Positions 23,764 through 31,944 of a DNA stretch of 48,092 nt are shown one piece after another. Every line of letters starts with the position of its first letter. Within the stretch, counting starts at the first letter, position 1. Made by a program: the position numbers and the translations under genes. The DNA comes from Candidatus Omnitrophota bacterium (GTDB lineage: Bacteria; Omnitrophota; Gorgyraeia; JAHJTE01): NCBI GenBank assembly GCA_020058285.1, contig JAGVEL010000009.1:1-48092 (forward strand). The letters are read 5' to 3'. The notes under the pieces are model-generated. The model worked only from the letters and a program-made list of their open reading frames with translations. It ran no database searches and was not told where the DNA came from.

Positions 23764-25992
23764 ATGAAAAGAGGAAATATTTTTAGCGCTTATTTATTGA
23801 TTGTTTTGTTATTGGGCGTAGCCATTGTGTTTATTAGAACACAGACTAATACTGCTGTTAGAATACCTGCGGTTGATGAAAAGGGTATCACTATTGTTAA
23901 GACTACGCAACCTAATGCTCAAGTTAATAGCGCCGCTGGAGCTTATTTGCTTACTCCGTTTGAAACTGAACTTGCTTTGCGTTCTGCCCCGCTTAGCCGG
24001 AAAGGCAACACCGCTGTTAAGGTTGAGCCAGGCAGCACCCAAAGTAACATTGTTAGCAAGGCTTCTGCGGTTAACCTAGCCAGTGCGCAGACTAGTACAG
24101 CGGCAGCAACTCCTACGATTAGTACTGGTTCGGTTAGTACTGGTACAACGCAAACTAAGAAAGCTGGCAAAGGTTCTGGTGGTAGCGTTCGAACTGAGGC
24201 TGCTACTAAGACAACTACCGAAACTCCACCGGCTGCTACTAGCGGCAAGACTCAAGAAAATAAACCTGTTAAGACTGTTCCCGAAGCTAAGGCTAATAAA
24301 GAAACAGCTACTGCAGAAAAGACTAGCAATGTCGTGACAACTCCACCAGTTATTACCTCTCTTCCTGAAGTTCCAGTTGAAGTTCCAAAAAAAACCATAG
24401 AAAGTGCTTTGGTCACTAGTAGTATGAGAACCCTTTATGTAGATGGTTTAAACGGCAACGATGCAACGGCGAACGGTTCTTCTGCAAAACCCTGGAAAAC
24501 TATAAAAAAAGCCTTAGGCTATCTCAAACCCGGTGATGTTCTCTCTATTATGGGAGGAGTGTATAAAGAACGCTTTACTATCAAGAAAAGCGGGACGCCG
24601 GATAGTAGAATTATTATTGGCGCTTTCGGCAACGGAGAAGTTATTATTGATGGTTCACCGGCAATCGGAGAATGGGCACTTGCTACGGACACTGTAGTCA
24701 AAGGTATTTATAAAGCAACTAGTTCTTTTACTCCTAGAGCTATTGTAGTAAATGAACAGCCAATATTCCCGGCTTTTTCTCTTGTAGATATAAAGGAGGG
24801 TGAATGGTATTATGATAAGGTACAAACTACTATTTATTTACTTCCTCCCGCAGGCGTTAAGCCATCTCGGGACAATATTGGAGTAATTTCTGATAACCAA
24901 TATAACGATGCAGTACTTATTAGTGCTGCTAACTACGTTACTTTATATGGCTTGACGGTGAAGTATGCCGGAGGTAGGGGAATTTCTATATTAGGTAGCC
25001 ACAATGAGATCATAAGATGTAATGTTAAATTTAATGGTGGCATCGGAATTAACATGTTTAATACTAAAACATTGCTTTCAACTGATAATATAGTATCATG
25101 GAACCATATTTACCATAACTTTTTAAGGAATTGGCCTCGCGGTCTCTATAAGTGGGGTGGCTGGGGAGGTGGGTCGATAAGCCATGGTACTTCAAATCCA
25201 AAATTCGTAGGTAATGTGGTTCATAAAAATGGAGGCGAAGGATTAGTGGCTTATGATAATAAAGGCGCTTCATTTGAAAATAACATAAGCTACGACAATT
25301 GGAGTGTAAATATTTACGTATCCAGTGAAACTGATTCAGTTATTGACAATAATTTAGTTTTTTCTAGCGAGCCCGATCAAAGGGATTTATATCACAATGG
25401 AGATTCCGCTCCAAATGACAATAGAAACTTTAGGAGATTAAGGCCAGAGGGAATTATGACTGCAGACGAAAGTGCGCCAGCTAGGTTAAATAATATCAAA
25501 ATTACTAATAATAATATAGTTGGCTGCCGCAGAGGAATAAATCATTATGGCAAGGCAACAGGTTCGGGTTTAAAGAATGTTCTTGTGTCTAATAATACAA
25601 TTATTGTTCCTGATGCTGCGGGGGCAGGAGAAAGTTTCGTAGGATTGCAGGTGCCGTATAACAACGGTAATAACAAAAATGTAGTTTTTGAGGATAATCT
25701 CATCTATGCCACCAATGCCAGTACCTACTTGCTATATTTAGGAACTGATCCTACGTTACTTCCGACTATAGAGTTTTCTAATATCACTTTTAAAGGGAAT
25801 ACCTGGTATCACGCCGCTAATCCAAAGCCGTTTCATATAGGACCGGATTATCATACAATTTATGATGTTGTTTTTAATAAGTGGCACACAATATGCGCAG
25901 CTAATTGCTTTGCGGATTCGTATAGCAATATTACGGCAAAAATTAAACCAATATTAGATAAAATTGCCTCAATCAAAGCAACTTATAAATAA
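23764..25992 (+). CDS. Membrane-anchored right-handed beta-helix protein, 742 aa
   Basis: A signal anchor (FSAYLLIVLLLGVAIVFI) is followed by about 190 residues of Thr/Ala/Ser/Val/Lys-rich low-complexity sequence. Then comes TLYVDGLNGNDATANGSSAK, the start of a DUF1565-type parallel beta-helix, with many short N-rich rungs (NNIVGCRRG, NNTIIVPDA). Such folds occur in polysaccharide lyases, epimerases and deacetylase partners, so it may trim or modify the polymer in the periplasm. The start at 23764 is preferred to 23734 because GGGGGTG lies 5 nt upstream and the earlier start is inside wzy. No catalytic residues can be assigned. Confidence 0.8.
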   Translation: MKRGNIFSAYLLIVLLLGVAIVFIRTQTNTAVRIPAVDEKGITIVKTTQPNAQVNSAAGAYLLTPFETELALRSAPLSRKGNTAVKVEPGSTQSNIVSKASAVNLASAQTSTAAATPTISTGSVSTGTTQTKKAGKGSGGSVRTEAATKTTTETPPAATSGKTQENKPVKTVPEAKANKETATAEKTSNVVTTPPVITSLPEVPVEVPKKTIESALVTSSMRTLYVDGLNGNDATANGSSAKPWKTIKKALGYLKPGDVLSIMGGVYKERFTIKKSGTPDSRIIIGAFGNGEVIIDGSPAIGEWALATDTVVKGIYKATSSFTPRAIVVNEQPIFPAFSLVDIKEGEWYYDKVQTTIYLLPPAGVKPSRDNIGVISDNQYNDAVLISAANYVTLYGLTVKYAGGRGISILGSHNEIIRCNVKFNGGIGINMFNTKTLLSTDNIVSWNHIYHNFLRNWPRGLYKWGGWGGGSISHGTSNPKFVGNVVHKNGGEGLVAYDNKGASFENNISYDNWSVNIYVSSETDSVIDNNLVFSSEPDQRDLYHNGDSAPNDNRNFRRLRPEGIMTADESAPARLNNIKITNNNIVGCRRGINHYGKATGSGLKNVLVSNNTIIVPDAAGAGESFVGLQVPYNNGNNKNVVFEDNLIYATNASTYLLYLGTDPTLLPTIEFSNITFKGNTWYHAANPKPFHIGPDYHTIYDVVFNKWHTICAANCFADSYSNITAKIKPILDKIASIKATYK

Positions 25993-25995
25993 AAG

Positions 25996-26706
25996 ATGCA
26001 AAAAATTTTAATTTATCACTCGATAGGTTTGCAAGTCAGTAGCGAAGCCGGTGCGCAGCTTTATACTGTAACTGAAGAGAAGTTTAGGGAGCAAATGGGG
26101 TATATCGTCCACGGTCCACAGTCCACGGTCCACAGTGAAGTCGCTATTACTTTTGACGATGGGGATATAACTAATTACACGACTGCTTTTCCGATTCTCA
26201 AAGAGTTTGGCCTTAAGGCGTATTTCTTTGTGCTTGCCGGAAAATTAGATCATCCTGATTATCTTAACTCGCAGCAACTTAAAGAAATGAAGGATGCGGG
26301 GATGATTATCGGTTCTCACGGTATGCATCATAAATTTTTGACAGAATTAAGCGATATAGAGCTTGATTACGAATTAAGAGAATCTAAGCAGATTCTTGAA
26401 CAGACTTTAGGTTGCGAAGTCGAATATCTTTCAATTCCCAGGGGATTTTGCAATAATCGCATTATTAGTAAGGCTAAAGAAATAGGCTATAATGCAATTT
26501 TTGCGTCATATCAGGAAAACTTAGATGGTTTTGTTTTTGGTCGCATTTCGGTTAAGTACAACTGGAACCTAGCTCATTTTAAAAATATCCTGAACAATGG
26601 GTTATCTTACAAGGAGAGACTGGAAGAGGCTGTCAAGACTGTAAGCAAGAAAATCCTCGGACCCAGGGTTTACGATAAGATAAGGACGGCGATTTTAAAT
26701 AAATGA
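25996..26706 (+). CDS. Polysaccharide deacetylase (NodB/CE4), 236 aa
   Basis: Motif 1 is VAITFDDGDI, with the catalytic-base and metal-ligand aspartates; motif 2 is SHGMHH, with the metal histidines; motif 3 is SIPRGFCNNRII. These define CE4 enzymes that remove N-acetyl groups from amino-sugar polymers. No signal peptide is seen, so it may be cytoplasmic or exported another way. The segment just before motif 1 is encoded by a perfect 4x7-bp repeat (26107-26134). It overlaps the next gene by 4 bp (ATGA). Confidence 0.85.
   Translation: MQKILIYHSIGLQVSSEAGAQLYTVTEEKFREQMGYIVHGPQSTVHSEVAITFDDGDITNYTTAFPILKEFGLKAYFFVLAGKLDHPDYLNSQQLKEMKDAGMIIGSHGMHHKFLTELSDIELDYELRESKQILEQTLGCEVEYLSIPRGFCNNRIISKAKEIGYNAIFASYQENLDGFVFGRISVKYNWNLAHFKNILNNGLSYKERLEEAVKTVSKKILGPRVYDKIRTAILNK
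26107..26134 (+). repeat. Perfect 4 x 7-bp array inside the deacetylase gene
   Basis: GTCCACR is repeated four times without error (alternating G and A at the last base). It has no stop codon in any of the six frames, so it can sit in coding sequence in either orientation. Confidence 0.75.
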
Positions 26707-27818
26707 AATTTATTTTCTGGGCTTCTTTAATCATAATCGTCTATACGTACATCGTCTATCCGGCTTTGGTTTATTTATTGAGTCTGTTTTTCAGAAAGCT
26801 GGTTAAGAAGCAAGAGATTTATCCGACTGTTTCAATTTTGATTGCCGCGTATAACGAAGAAAAAAATATTGAAGGTAAGATTAAATCTATACTTGAACTT
26901 GATTATCCAAAAGAAAAAATTGAAGTCTTAATTGGCTCAGATGGCTCAACTGACAAGACTGACGAGTTAGTTTCAAAGTTTACAAATGAGCGCTTCAGCC
27001 TTCTGAGGCTGCTAGTGAGAGAAGGTAAGCCTGCAGTGCTTAATTCGTTGGCAAAACAGGCAAAAAACGAAATCCTGGTATTTACTGACGCGCGGCAAAA
27101 ATTAGAAAGAAGTTCACTTAAAGAGTTAGTAGGTAATTTTGCGGATAAGACAATCGGCTCTGTCAGCGCACAGTTAGTTTTTGAAGATGGTACCGGAAAC
27201 AAGGGGGTTGGCGTTTATTGGAATTATGAGAAATTTATAAGAATCAGCGAATCAAAAATCGGTTCAATGCTGGGAGCTACAGGCGCGATGTATGCGATCA
27301 GGAAGAATTTATTTTCCAATTTGCCGAATGATTTAATCCTTGACGATGTTTTTGTTCCTTTGAAAATAGTCGCAGTCGGATTTCGGGCAATTTTTGAACC
27401 AAAGGCAATTATTTTTGATTCTATTACTCGGGACGCAGGCCAGGAATTCCAGAGAAAGACGAGAACTTTGGCTGGAAATTTTCAAATATTCGGGCTTTTT
27501 AAAAGCCTGTTTAATCCGGTTAAGAGCCCGGTAGCAATTCAGCTATTTTCTCATAAATTTTTGCGGCTTCTGGTTCCGTTTTTGATGATTATTATCTTTA
27601 TTGCTAATATTGCAATGCTTGATAAAAATACTTACTTGTTAATTTTTGCCTTACAAGTTTTATTTTATTTTGTTGCTTTTTTAGGCTCTATGCTTAAAAA
27701 GAATAACAGGATGTTTGATATTCCTCATATGTTTTGCGTAATGAATTCTGCAGCAGTTATTGGGCTTTACAGATTTTTATTTAATAAACAGGCAGTAACG
27801 TGGGAAAAGACTGCTTGA
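26703..27818 (+). CDS. Membrane glycosyltransferase family 2, 371 aa
   Basis: An N-terminal membrane helix is followed by a GT-A domain: VSILIAAYNEEKNI, GSDGSTDKT, LVFTDARQKL (the D-x-D-like site) and the acceptor region LDDVFVPLKI with QEFQRKTRTLAGNF (Q-x-x-R-W-like). Two to three C-terminal membrane helices follow. The layout is that of processive or membrane-anchored synthases such as IcaA-like enzymes, but it is shorter. It follows the deacetylase by translational overlap, an arrangement reminiscent of IcaA/PgaC with a deacetylase partner; that comparison is inference. Confidence 0.85.
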   Translation: MKFIFWASLIIIVYTYIVYPALVYLLSLFFRKLVKKQEIYPTVSILIAAYNEEKNIEGKIKSILELDYPKEKIEVLIGSDGSTDKTDELVSKFTNERFSLLRLLVREGKPAVLNSLAKQAKNEILVFTDARQKLERSSLKELVGNFADKTIGSVSAQLVFEDGTGNKGVGVYWNYEKFIRISESKIGSMLGATGAMYAIRKNLFSNLPNDLILDDVFVPLKIVAVGFRAIFEPKAIIFDSITRDAGQEFQRKTRTLAGNFQIFGLFKSLFNPVKSPVAIQLFSHKFLRLLVPFLMIIIFIANIAMLDKNTYLLIFALQVLFYFVAFLGSMLKKNNRMFDIPHMFCVMNSAAVIGLYRFLFNKQAVTWEKTA

Positions 27819-27833
27819 TATCAAGGAGAATCC

Positions 27834-28646
27834 ATGAAAAAACAGGACTTAATTAAGTTGTCAACGTTGGTTGGCCTTACGCTACTCGCCTACACACCAA
27901 CCTTTATCTGGATGTTTGACCGGTGGAATGCTAAGGATACTTATTATAGCCATGGGATATTAGTTCCTTTTATCTCAATTTTTATAATTTGGCTAAAACG
28001 GGAAACATTAGGCAAGATTGCAAAGAAGCCGACAAATTGGGGATGGGTATTTTTTATTATCGGCATTTTAATTCATGCGATAAGCGCGCTTTTGCGGGTG
28101 TATTTCTCATCGGCATTTTCGTTAATCCTTGTCATAATCGGCTTAGTATTATTATTCTTAGGGAAAAAATTCCTGAAAGAATTAATATTTCCCATACTCT
28201 TCTTAATTTTTATGATTCCGTTGCCCTTGGTGGCAATTGCCAACCTAAGCTTTAAATTAAAGATTTTCGCAGCACATATCTCTACAATAATAATCAATAA
28301 ATTAGGTATTCCGGCGGTTAGAGAGGGCAGCATTATAAAAACTCTGCATTCTTATATAGTTGTTGAAGATCCTTGTTCTGGAATTCGTTCATTAATTTCT
28401 TTAATTGCCTTAGGCGCATTAATGGCATATTTTAGTAATATCTCCAGGATAAAGAAGGCAATTCTTTTTATGTCTTCAATACCGATTGCAATAGCTACAA
28501 ACGTAATCAGGATAGTTGCTTTATCCTTAGTCAGTGAGATGTATGGGTCAAAGCTTGCAACCGGCACATTTCATACGATAATGGGTGTGTTGGTGTTTGT
28601 GTTTGCTTTTGCGGGATTAGCCTTAGTCGGAAAAATGTTGGAATGA
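27834..28646 (+). CDS. Exosortase (EpsH family), 270 aa
   Basis: A polytopic inner-membrane protein with about eight helices. All three catalytic residues are visible: Cys181 in VVEDPCSGIRSL, Arg226 in ATNVIRI, and His247 in GTFHTIMG. Exosortases cleave at the PEP motif of PEP-CTERM proteins and are thought to transfer them to a cell-surface partner. Substrates are encoded directly downstream at 30573-35745. A good ribosome-binding site (AAGGAGA) precedes the start, and EpsI follows by 10 bp. Confidence 0.93.
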   Translation: MKKQDLIKLSTLVGLTLLAYTPTFIWMFDRWNAKDTYYSHGILVPFISIFIIWLKRETLGKIAKKPTNWGWVFFIIGILIHAISALLRVYFSSAFSLILVIIGLVLLFLGKKFLKELIFPILFLIFMIPLPLVAIANLSFKLKIFAAHISTIIINKLGIPAVREGSIIKTLHSYIVVEDPCSGIRSLISLIALGALMAYFSNISRIKKAILFMSSIPIAIATNVIRIVALSLVSEMYGSKLATGTFHTIMGVLVFVFAFAGLALVGKMLE

Positions 28647-28656
28647 AGGAGACGTT

Positions 28657-29277
28657 ATGAACAATAAAACATTCTATATAGTTTTATCTATTTTGCTGGT
28701 GATTGCGTCTATCAGTCTTGCATCCTACTTGCCAGCGCGAAGTGACGTAGCTTTAAAAATTAAAGTCACTGATTTTCCGTTAAAAATTGGAGAATGGCAG
28801 GGGAAAGATATACCAATTCCAGAACGTGATTACGAAATTTTAGAAACAAGGAATCTATTTGTCCGAGAGTATAAAAACAGAAAGAATGAATCGGTTTATT
28901 TATACTTGATCTATTCCGAAGATAATCGCAAAGTAAGCCATCCGCCAGAAGTCTGTTTCCTGGGCAGCGGAATGACAATAACCGATAAATCGCCGATAAA
29001 AATTCTAAATTCAATAAATGCGATAAAAATGTTAGTTGAAAAACAGAATGTTAGAGAAATGGTCGTATATTGGTTTAAGGCCGGAAGACTCTATACGGAT
29101 AATTATCTAAAGCAGCAAATTAAGATAGTCATTGATAGGATTTTTGGCAAACGAACTGCTGGTGCGTTGATTAGGTTGTCGGCGGTGATTAAAGATGATG
29201 ATACAGAAGGAGCGGTGAGGTTGATTACGTCTTTTACTGAGAGCTTTACTCCTCTTTTAGCTAAATATGTTCCGTAG
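28657..29277 (+). CDS. epsI: EpsI-family exosortase-associated protein, 206 aa
   Basis: An N-terminal membrane anchor is followed by FPLKIGEWQGKDIPI, the opening motif of the EpsI domain, and the conserved HPPEVCFLGSGM segment near residue 90. EpsI proteins are found next to, or fused to, exosortases and are thought to act in the periplasm on the same pathway. The function is not biochemically settled. It is the last gene of the first sigma-54 operon; the next 307 bp are non-coding and hold the second control region. Confidence 0.9.
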   Translation: MNNKTFYIVLSILLVIASISLASYLPARSDVALKIKVTDFPLKIGEWQGKDIPIPERDYEILETRNLFVREYKNRKNESVYLYLIYSEDNRKVSHPPEVCFLGSGMTITDKSPIKILNSINAIKMLVEKQNVREMVVYWFKAGRLYTDNYLKQQIKIVIDRIFGKRTAGALIRLSAVIKDDDTEGAVRLITSFTESFTPLLAKYVP

Positions 29278-29363
29278 TTAGGCGAGATACCTACCCAGTT
29301 CTTCTTTAGTACCACCCCAAATGTTTCGCAAACCTCAAAAACTGTTTATTTAAATTAAGACTG

Positions 29364-29389
29364 TAACTTACTTATTTAAAATAGGTTAT
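29364..29389 (+). promoter_or_regulatory. Candidate enhancer of the PEP-CTERM operon
   Basis: The second copy of TAACTTA-N8-AAATAGGTTAT, ending 172 bp before the -24 GG of the sigma-54 promoter at 29560. No other conserved block is seen in the 307-bp gap 29278-29584. Confidence 0.5.
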
Positions 29390-29559
29390 GGAAAAATGCG
29401 CCAGCCTATGTTAAAAGTGTTGTTTTTTATGAACAAAGCCGAGTAATTAAGTACGTTCAATATTATTACAATTTTTTTCATTAAAAGTTCCCCATTATAA
29501 CTAATTGATATTAAAGAAGTTAAGGAATAACAAAAATTACCTGAATATAATTAACATTT

Positions 29560-29576
29560 TGGCATAGAAAATGCTT
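29560..29576 (+). promoter_or_regulatory. Sigma-54 promoter of the PEP-CTERM operon
   Basis: GG (29561-29562), 10 nt, GC (29573-29574), identical to the promoter at 7640 over more than 20 bp. Transcription would start near 29586, only 2 nt before the first ATG of the sugar transferase. Confidence 0.8.
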
Positions 29577-29587
29577 ATATTATAGTG

Positions 29588-30508
29588 ATGTTAAATTTTC
29601 ACCCCTTTTTCAAAATGTACTCAATGTTCATCAGAAGTCCTAAAAAAATCGTAATTACCAGCAAAAGAGTTAGTATTATTCTGCTAGTTCTATTGGGTTT
29701 ATTATTATTTGAACCCAGCTTAAGGGATGCCTTAACTTTTGCAGTTCCCTACATTGACTCTCCGCAAGTTTCTACAGCCAACATCAGAATTACCCCACAA
29801 ATCAACAAGGATACTTCTCATTCAACACCAGCCAGACAAAAAGCTCACGCACCGGAATTTAGCAGCTTATTTTTACTCTTAAGCGGCATAACCGGTATTA
29901 TTGTTCGATTTGTCCGTAAGAGCTTTGACCGGCTAAAGAGAGCAATGGATATCTTAATATCCCTGATTGGCTTGACTATGTGTTCACCTATACTGCTTTT
30001 GACCGGTTTATTGATTCAATTAACGTCAAGAGGCCCGGTAATCTATAAGCAGGAGAGGGTCGGAAAGTTTGGTAAGGTATTCAAGATTTATAAATTGAGA
30101 ACAATGTGCATTGATGCTGAAAAAAACACTGGCGCAGTTTGGGCTAAAAAAGACGATCCGCGAGTAACGCCGCTTGGCAGGATATTGAGAAAAACACATA
30201 TTGATGAAATCCCGCAATTATTAAACGTCTTAAAAGGCGAAATGAGTATTGTCGGGCCAAGGCCAGAGCGGCCAGAGCTGGTGAGAGATTTAAAAACATT
30301 AATTTGCGATTACGAAAAGCGTTTAATAATAAAGCCGGGCATTACTGGCCTGGCCCAGGTTTGGCATAAATATGATGAAACAATCTGTGATGTTAAAAAG
30401 AAGATTAAATATGACTTACTTTATATCCGCAAGATGTGCTTAATGGTTGATTTAAGAATTCTTTTTAGGACTTTTGTAGTGGTGTTTTCAGGTAGGCAGG
30501 CGCAATGA
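29588..30508 (+). CDS. Undecaprenyl-phosphate sugar phosphotransferase (priming transferase), about 306 aa
   Basis: The C-terminal 200 residues form the monotopic bacterial sugar transferase domain: KRAMDILISLIGL, YKQERVGKFGKVFKIYKLRTM, LRKTHIDEIPQLLNVLKGEMS, IVGPRPERPE and KPGITGLAQV. It attaches the first sugar phosphate to undecaprenyl phosphate. The N-terminus has two hydrophobic segments joined by a polar region. The start is uncertain: the sigma-54 start site falls at about 29586, so this ATG would be essentially leaderless, and internal ATGs at 29615 or 29624 are possible. Placing the primer with the PEP-CTERM genes links polymer initiation to sorting substrates. Confidence 0.88.
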   Translation: MLNFHPFFKMYSMFIRSPKKIVITSKRVSIILLVLLGLLLFEPSLRDALTFAVPYIDSPQVSTANIRITPQINKDTSHSTPARQKAHAPEFSSLFLLLSGITGIIVRFVRKSFDRLKRAMDILISLIGLTMCSPILLLTGLLIQLTSRGPVIYKQERVGKFGKVFKIYKLRTMCIDAEKNTGAVWAKKDDPRVTPLGRILRKTHIDEIPQLLNVLKGEMSIVGPRPERPELVRDLKTLICDYEKRLIIKPGITGLAQVWHKYDETICDVKKKIKYDLLYIRKMCLMVDLRILFRTFVVVFSGRQAQ

Positions 30509-30570
30509 AAAAGATAATTAAAAAATTAATGGCTTTACTTGGTTTTATTGGGATTATTTTAAAATTTTAA
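30505..30570 (+). CDS. 21-residue basic hydrophobic peptide
   Basis: The start ATG overlaps the sugar transferase stop (ATGA) and its stop lies 2 nt before the first PEP-CTERM start. The peptide is MKKIIKKLM followed by a short Leu/Ile/Gly/Phe-rich stretch ending in KF, a cationic membrane-type helix. It may be a small membrane peptide, or it may only serve to couple translation into the next gene, which has no ribosome-binding site. Too short to be certain. Confidence 0.4.
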   Translation: MKKIIKKLMALLGFIGIILKF

Positions 30571-30572
30571 TT

Positions 30573-31184
30573 ATGACTAAAAAAATTATACTGATAACTT
30601 TATTTTTTTTAGGTGTGTCTTGGGTTAATATTTGTCAGGCCACGCCGCCAACTCCTACTTTCTTAGACTTTATCAATTTATCTGGGTCGTATTCGGCGCT
30701 GGGAGGCGGAACCTACCAATATTTGTATACCCTAAGTGCGGGTCCGCAATTCGGGACACCGGGTTCAGGATTAAGCCATTGGTGGATTGAACTTTTAGAA
30801 GAAAAAATTCCCACCTTAAGTAATTTTAATCCGGATGATCCAAATTCTTCTGATGATGTAGAGACATATTTTAATGAAAATCACGGCCCTGTTGGAATTT
30901 ATACCACTTTAGGAAACTTATTTAATATCCACCATTACGGCGTGAAATGGAATTACGATGATTTAATCACTTATTCTTTTATCAGTACCCATGGACCGGT
31001 TTTAGACGAAAACGGAAATGTAGATTTTGGGGCATATTCCTGGATGGCTAAGGGTGGTCAGTACTACGATTACGGCACAACCTTAGGCCCAAATGGTCAT
31101 GATATAGTCCCTGAACCAGCCACAATGTCGCTTTTAGGTTTGGGTTTGATTGGGTTATTGGGGCTAAAAAAGAGGAGAGGCTAA
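30573..31184 (+). CDS. PEP-CTERM protein 1, 203 aa
   Basis: A signal peptide of about 22 residues (ending ICQA) and a C-terminal tripartite sorting signal: VPEPATMSLLGLGLIGLLG, then the basic KKRRG. The mature domain is rich in Tyr, Gly and Asn, with no cysteine. It contains HWWIELLEEKIP and a DDPNSSDD acidic patch. I do not recognise a fold. It is an exosortase substrate by its tail, expected to be released to the cell surface or extracellular matrix. The next gene follows without a gap. Confidence 0.9.
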   Translation: MTKKIILITLFFLGVSWVNICQATPPTPTFLDFINLSGSYSALGGGTYQYLYTLSAGPQFGTPGSGLSHWWIELLEEKIPTLSNFNPDDPNSSDDVETYFNENHGPVGIYTTLGNLFNIHHYGVKWNYDDLITYSFISTHGPVLDENGNVDFGAYSWMAKGGQYYDYGTTLGPNGHDIVPEPATMSLLGLGLIGLLGLKKRRG

Positions 31185-31928
31185 ATGAAGAAAATTATAT
31201 TTTTGACTTTTATTGTTTTTCTTATCGGATTTTCCCAGCCGGCATTTGCGTATTTTGTTGGTTCTGAAATACCTACTTTGAATGGTATATACGGCCTGTC
31301 TTGGGATGGGGCAAGCAATGAATTATGGCGCGTCTTATCTAATAACGGTTATGGCGCCTTGGCCAATGATGTCCAGACTGACGTGTCAGGGGGAACGCCG
31401 TCTTCAAGTTATCACGTTTACAGGGACACTTTTTGGAAATCTTCCGATTATGCATTTTTAATGATTGATGAGGTGGCTGGATATTCTGGCAACAACCGTT
31501 TTGGCTGGTATGAGAATAATCACTCTGGTGACGTAGGAGACATTACTAAATCTACCTGGGGCCAGCTTTTCGCAGGAGCAGCTTCCCAGGGTTCAACCGC
31601 AAGCCTTTTAAATCCAAATGAATTAGGCTTCTGGATCAATCCAGATGGAATACCCGGCAGTTATTATTTTAGTGATAGCAGCCTTAATGGCGGAGATTTG
31701 CAAGCTTTAATATTTTCTTTAGAAGGCTATGAGGGTTTTGGCAAGGATTATCTAATTTGCTTAGAAGACTTGAAGTATTCAGGAACCACGGATAGAGATT
31801 TTCAGGATATGATTATTAGAATTCGTACCGCAACAGTTCCTGAACCGGCAACGATGTCTTTATTAGGTTTAGGATTACTGGGAATATTAGGACGCAAGAT
31901 ACGAAGGACGAAGCAGGAAGGACGATAG
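31185..31928 (+). CDS. PEP-CTERM protein 2, DUF4114-like, 247 aa
   Basis: Signal peptide ending AFA near residue 22. The middle holds YLICLEDLKYSGTTDRDFQDMIIRI, resembling the DUF4114 motif (E-D-x-x-x-x-x-D-R-D-F-x-D), which may bind calcium. The sorting signal VPEPATMSLLGLGLLGILG is followed by a longer basic tail, GRKIRRTKQEGR. That tail, including the TAG stop, is encoded by six 7-nt repeat units (31891-31932) that recur in protein 4. The exosortase for it is encoded at 27834. Confidence 0.9.
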   Translation: MKKIIFLTFIVFLIGFSQPAFAYFVGSEIPTLNGIYGLSWDGASNELWRVLSNNGYGALANDVQTDVSGGTPSSSYHVYRDTFWKSSDYAFLMIDEVAGYSGNNRFGWYENNHSGDVGDITKSTWGQLFAGAASQGSTASLLNPNELGFWINPDGIPGSYYFSDSSLNGGDLQALIFSLEGYEGFGKDYLICLEDLKYSGTTDRDFQDMIIRIRTATVPEPATMSLLGLGLLGILGRKIRRTKQEGR

Positions 31929-31932
31929 ACGA
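31891..31932 (+). repeat. Heptanucleotide array encoding a PEP-CTERM tail
   Basis: Six 7-mers in a row, including AGGACGA twice, GATACGA, AGCAGGA and TAGACGA. The coding stop TAG is inside the last unit. A near-identical array is at 33256-33297. Confidence 0.65.
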
Positions 31933-31944
31933 AAGGAAAAGAGG

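Noticed and set aside
24083-24337. Alternative open frames in the Thr/Ala-rich region
   Set aside because: They are frame-shifted readings of low-complexity sequence within the beta-helix gene.
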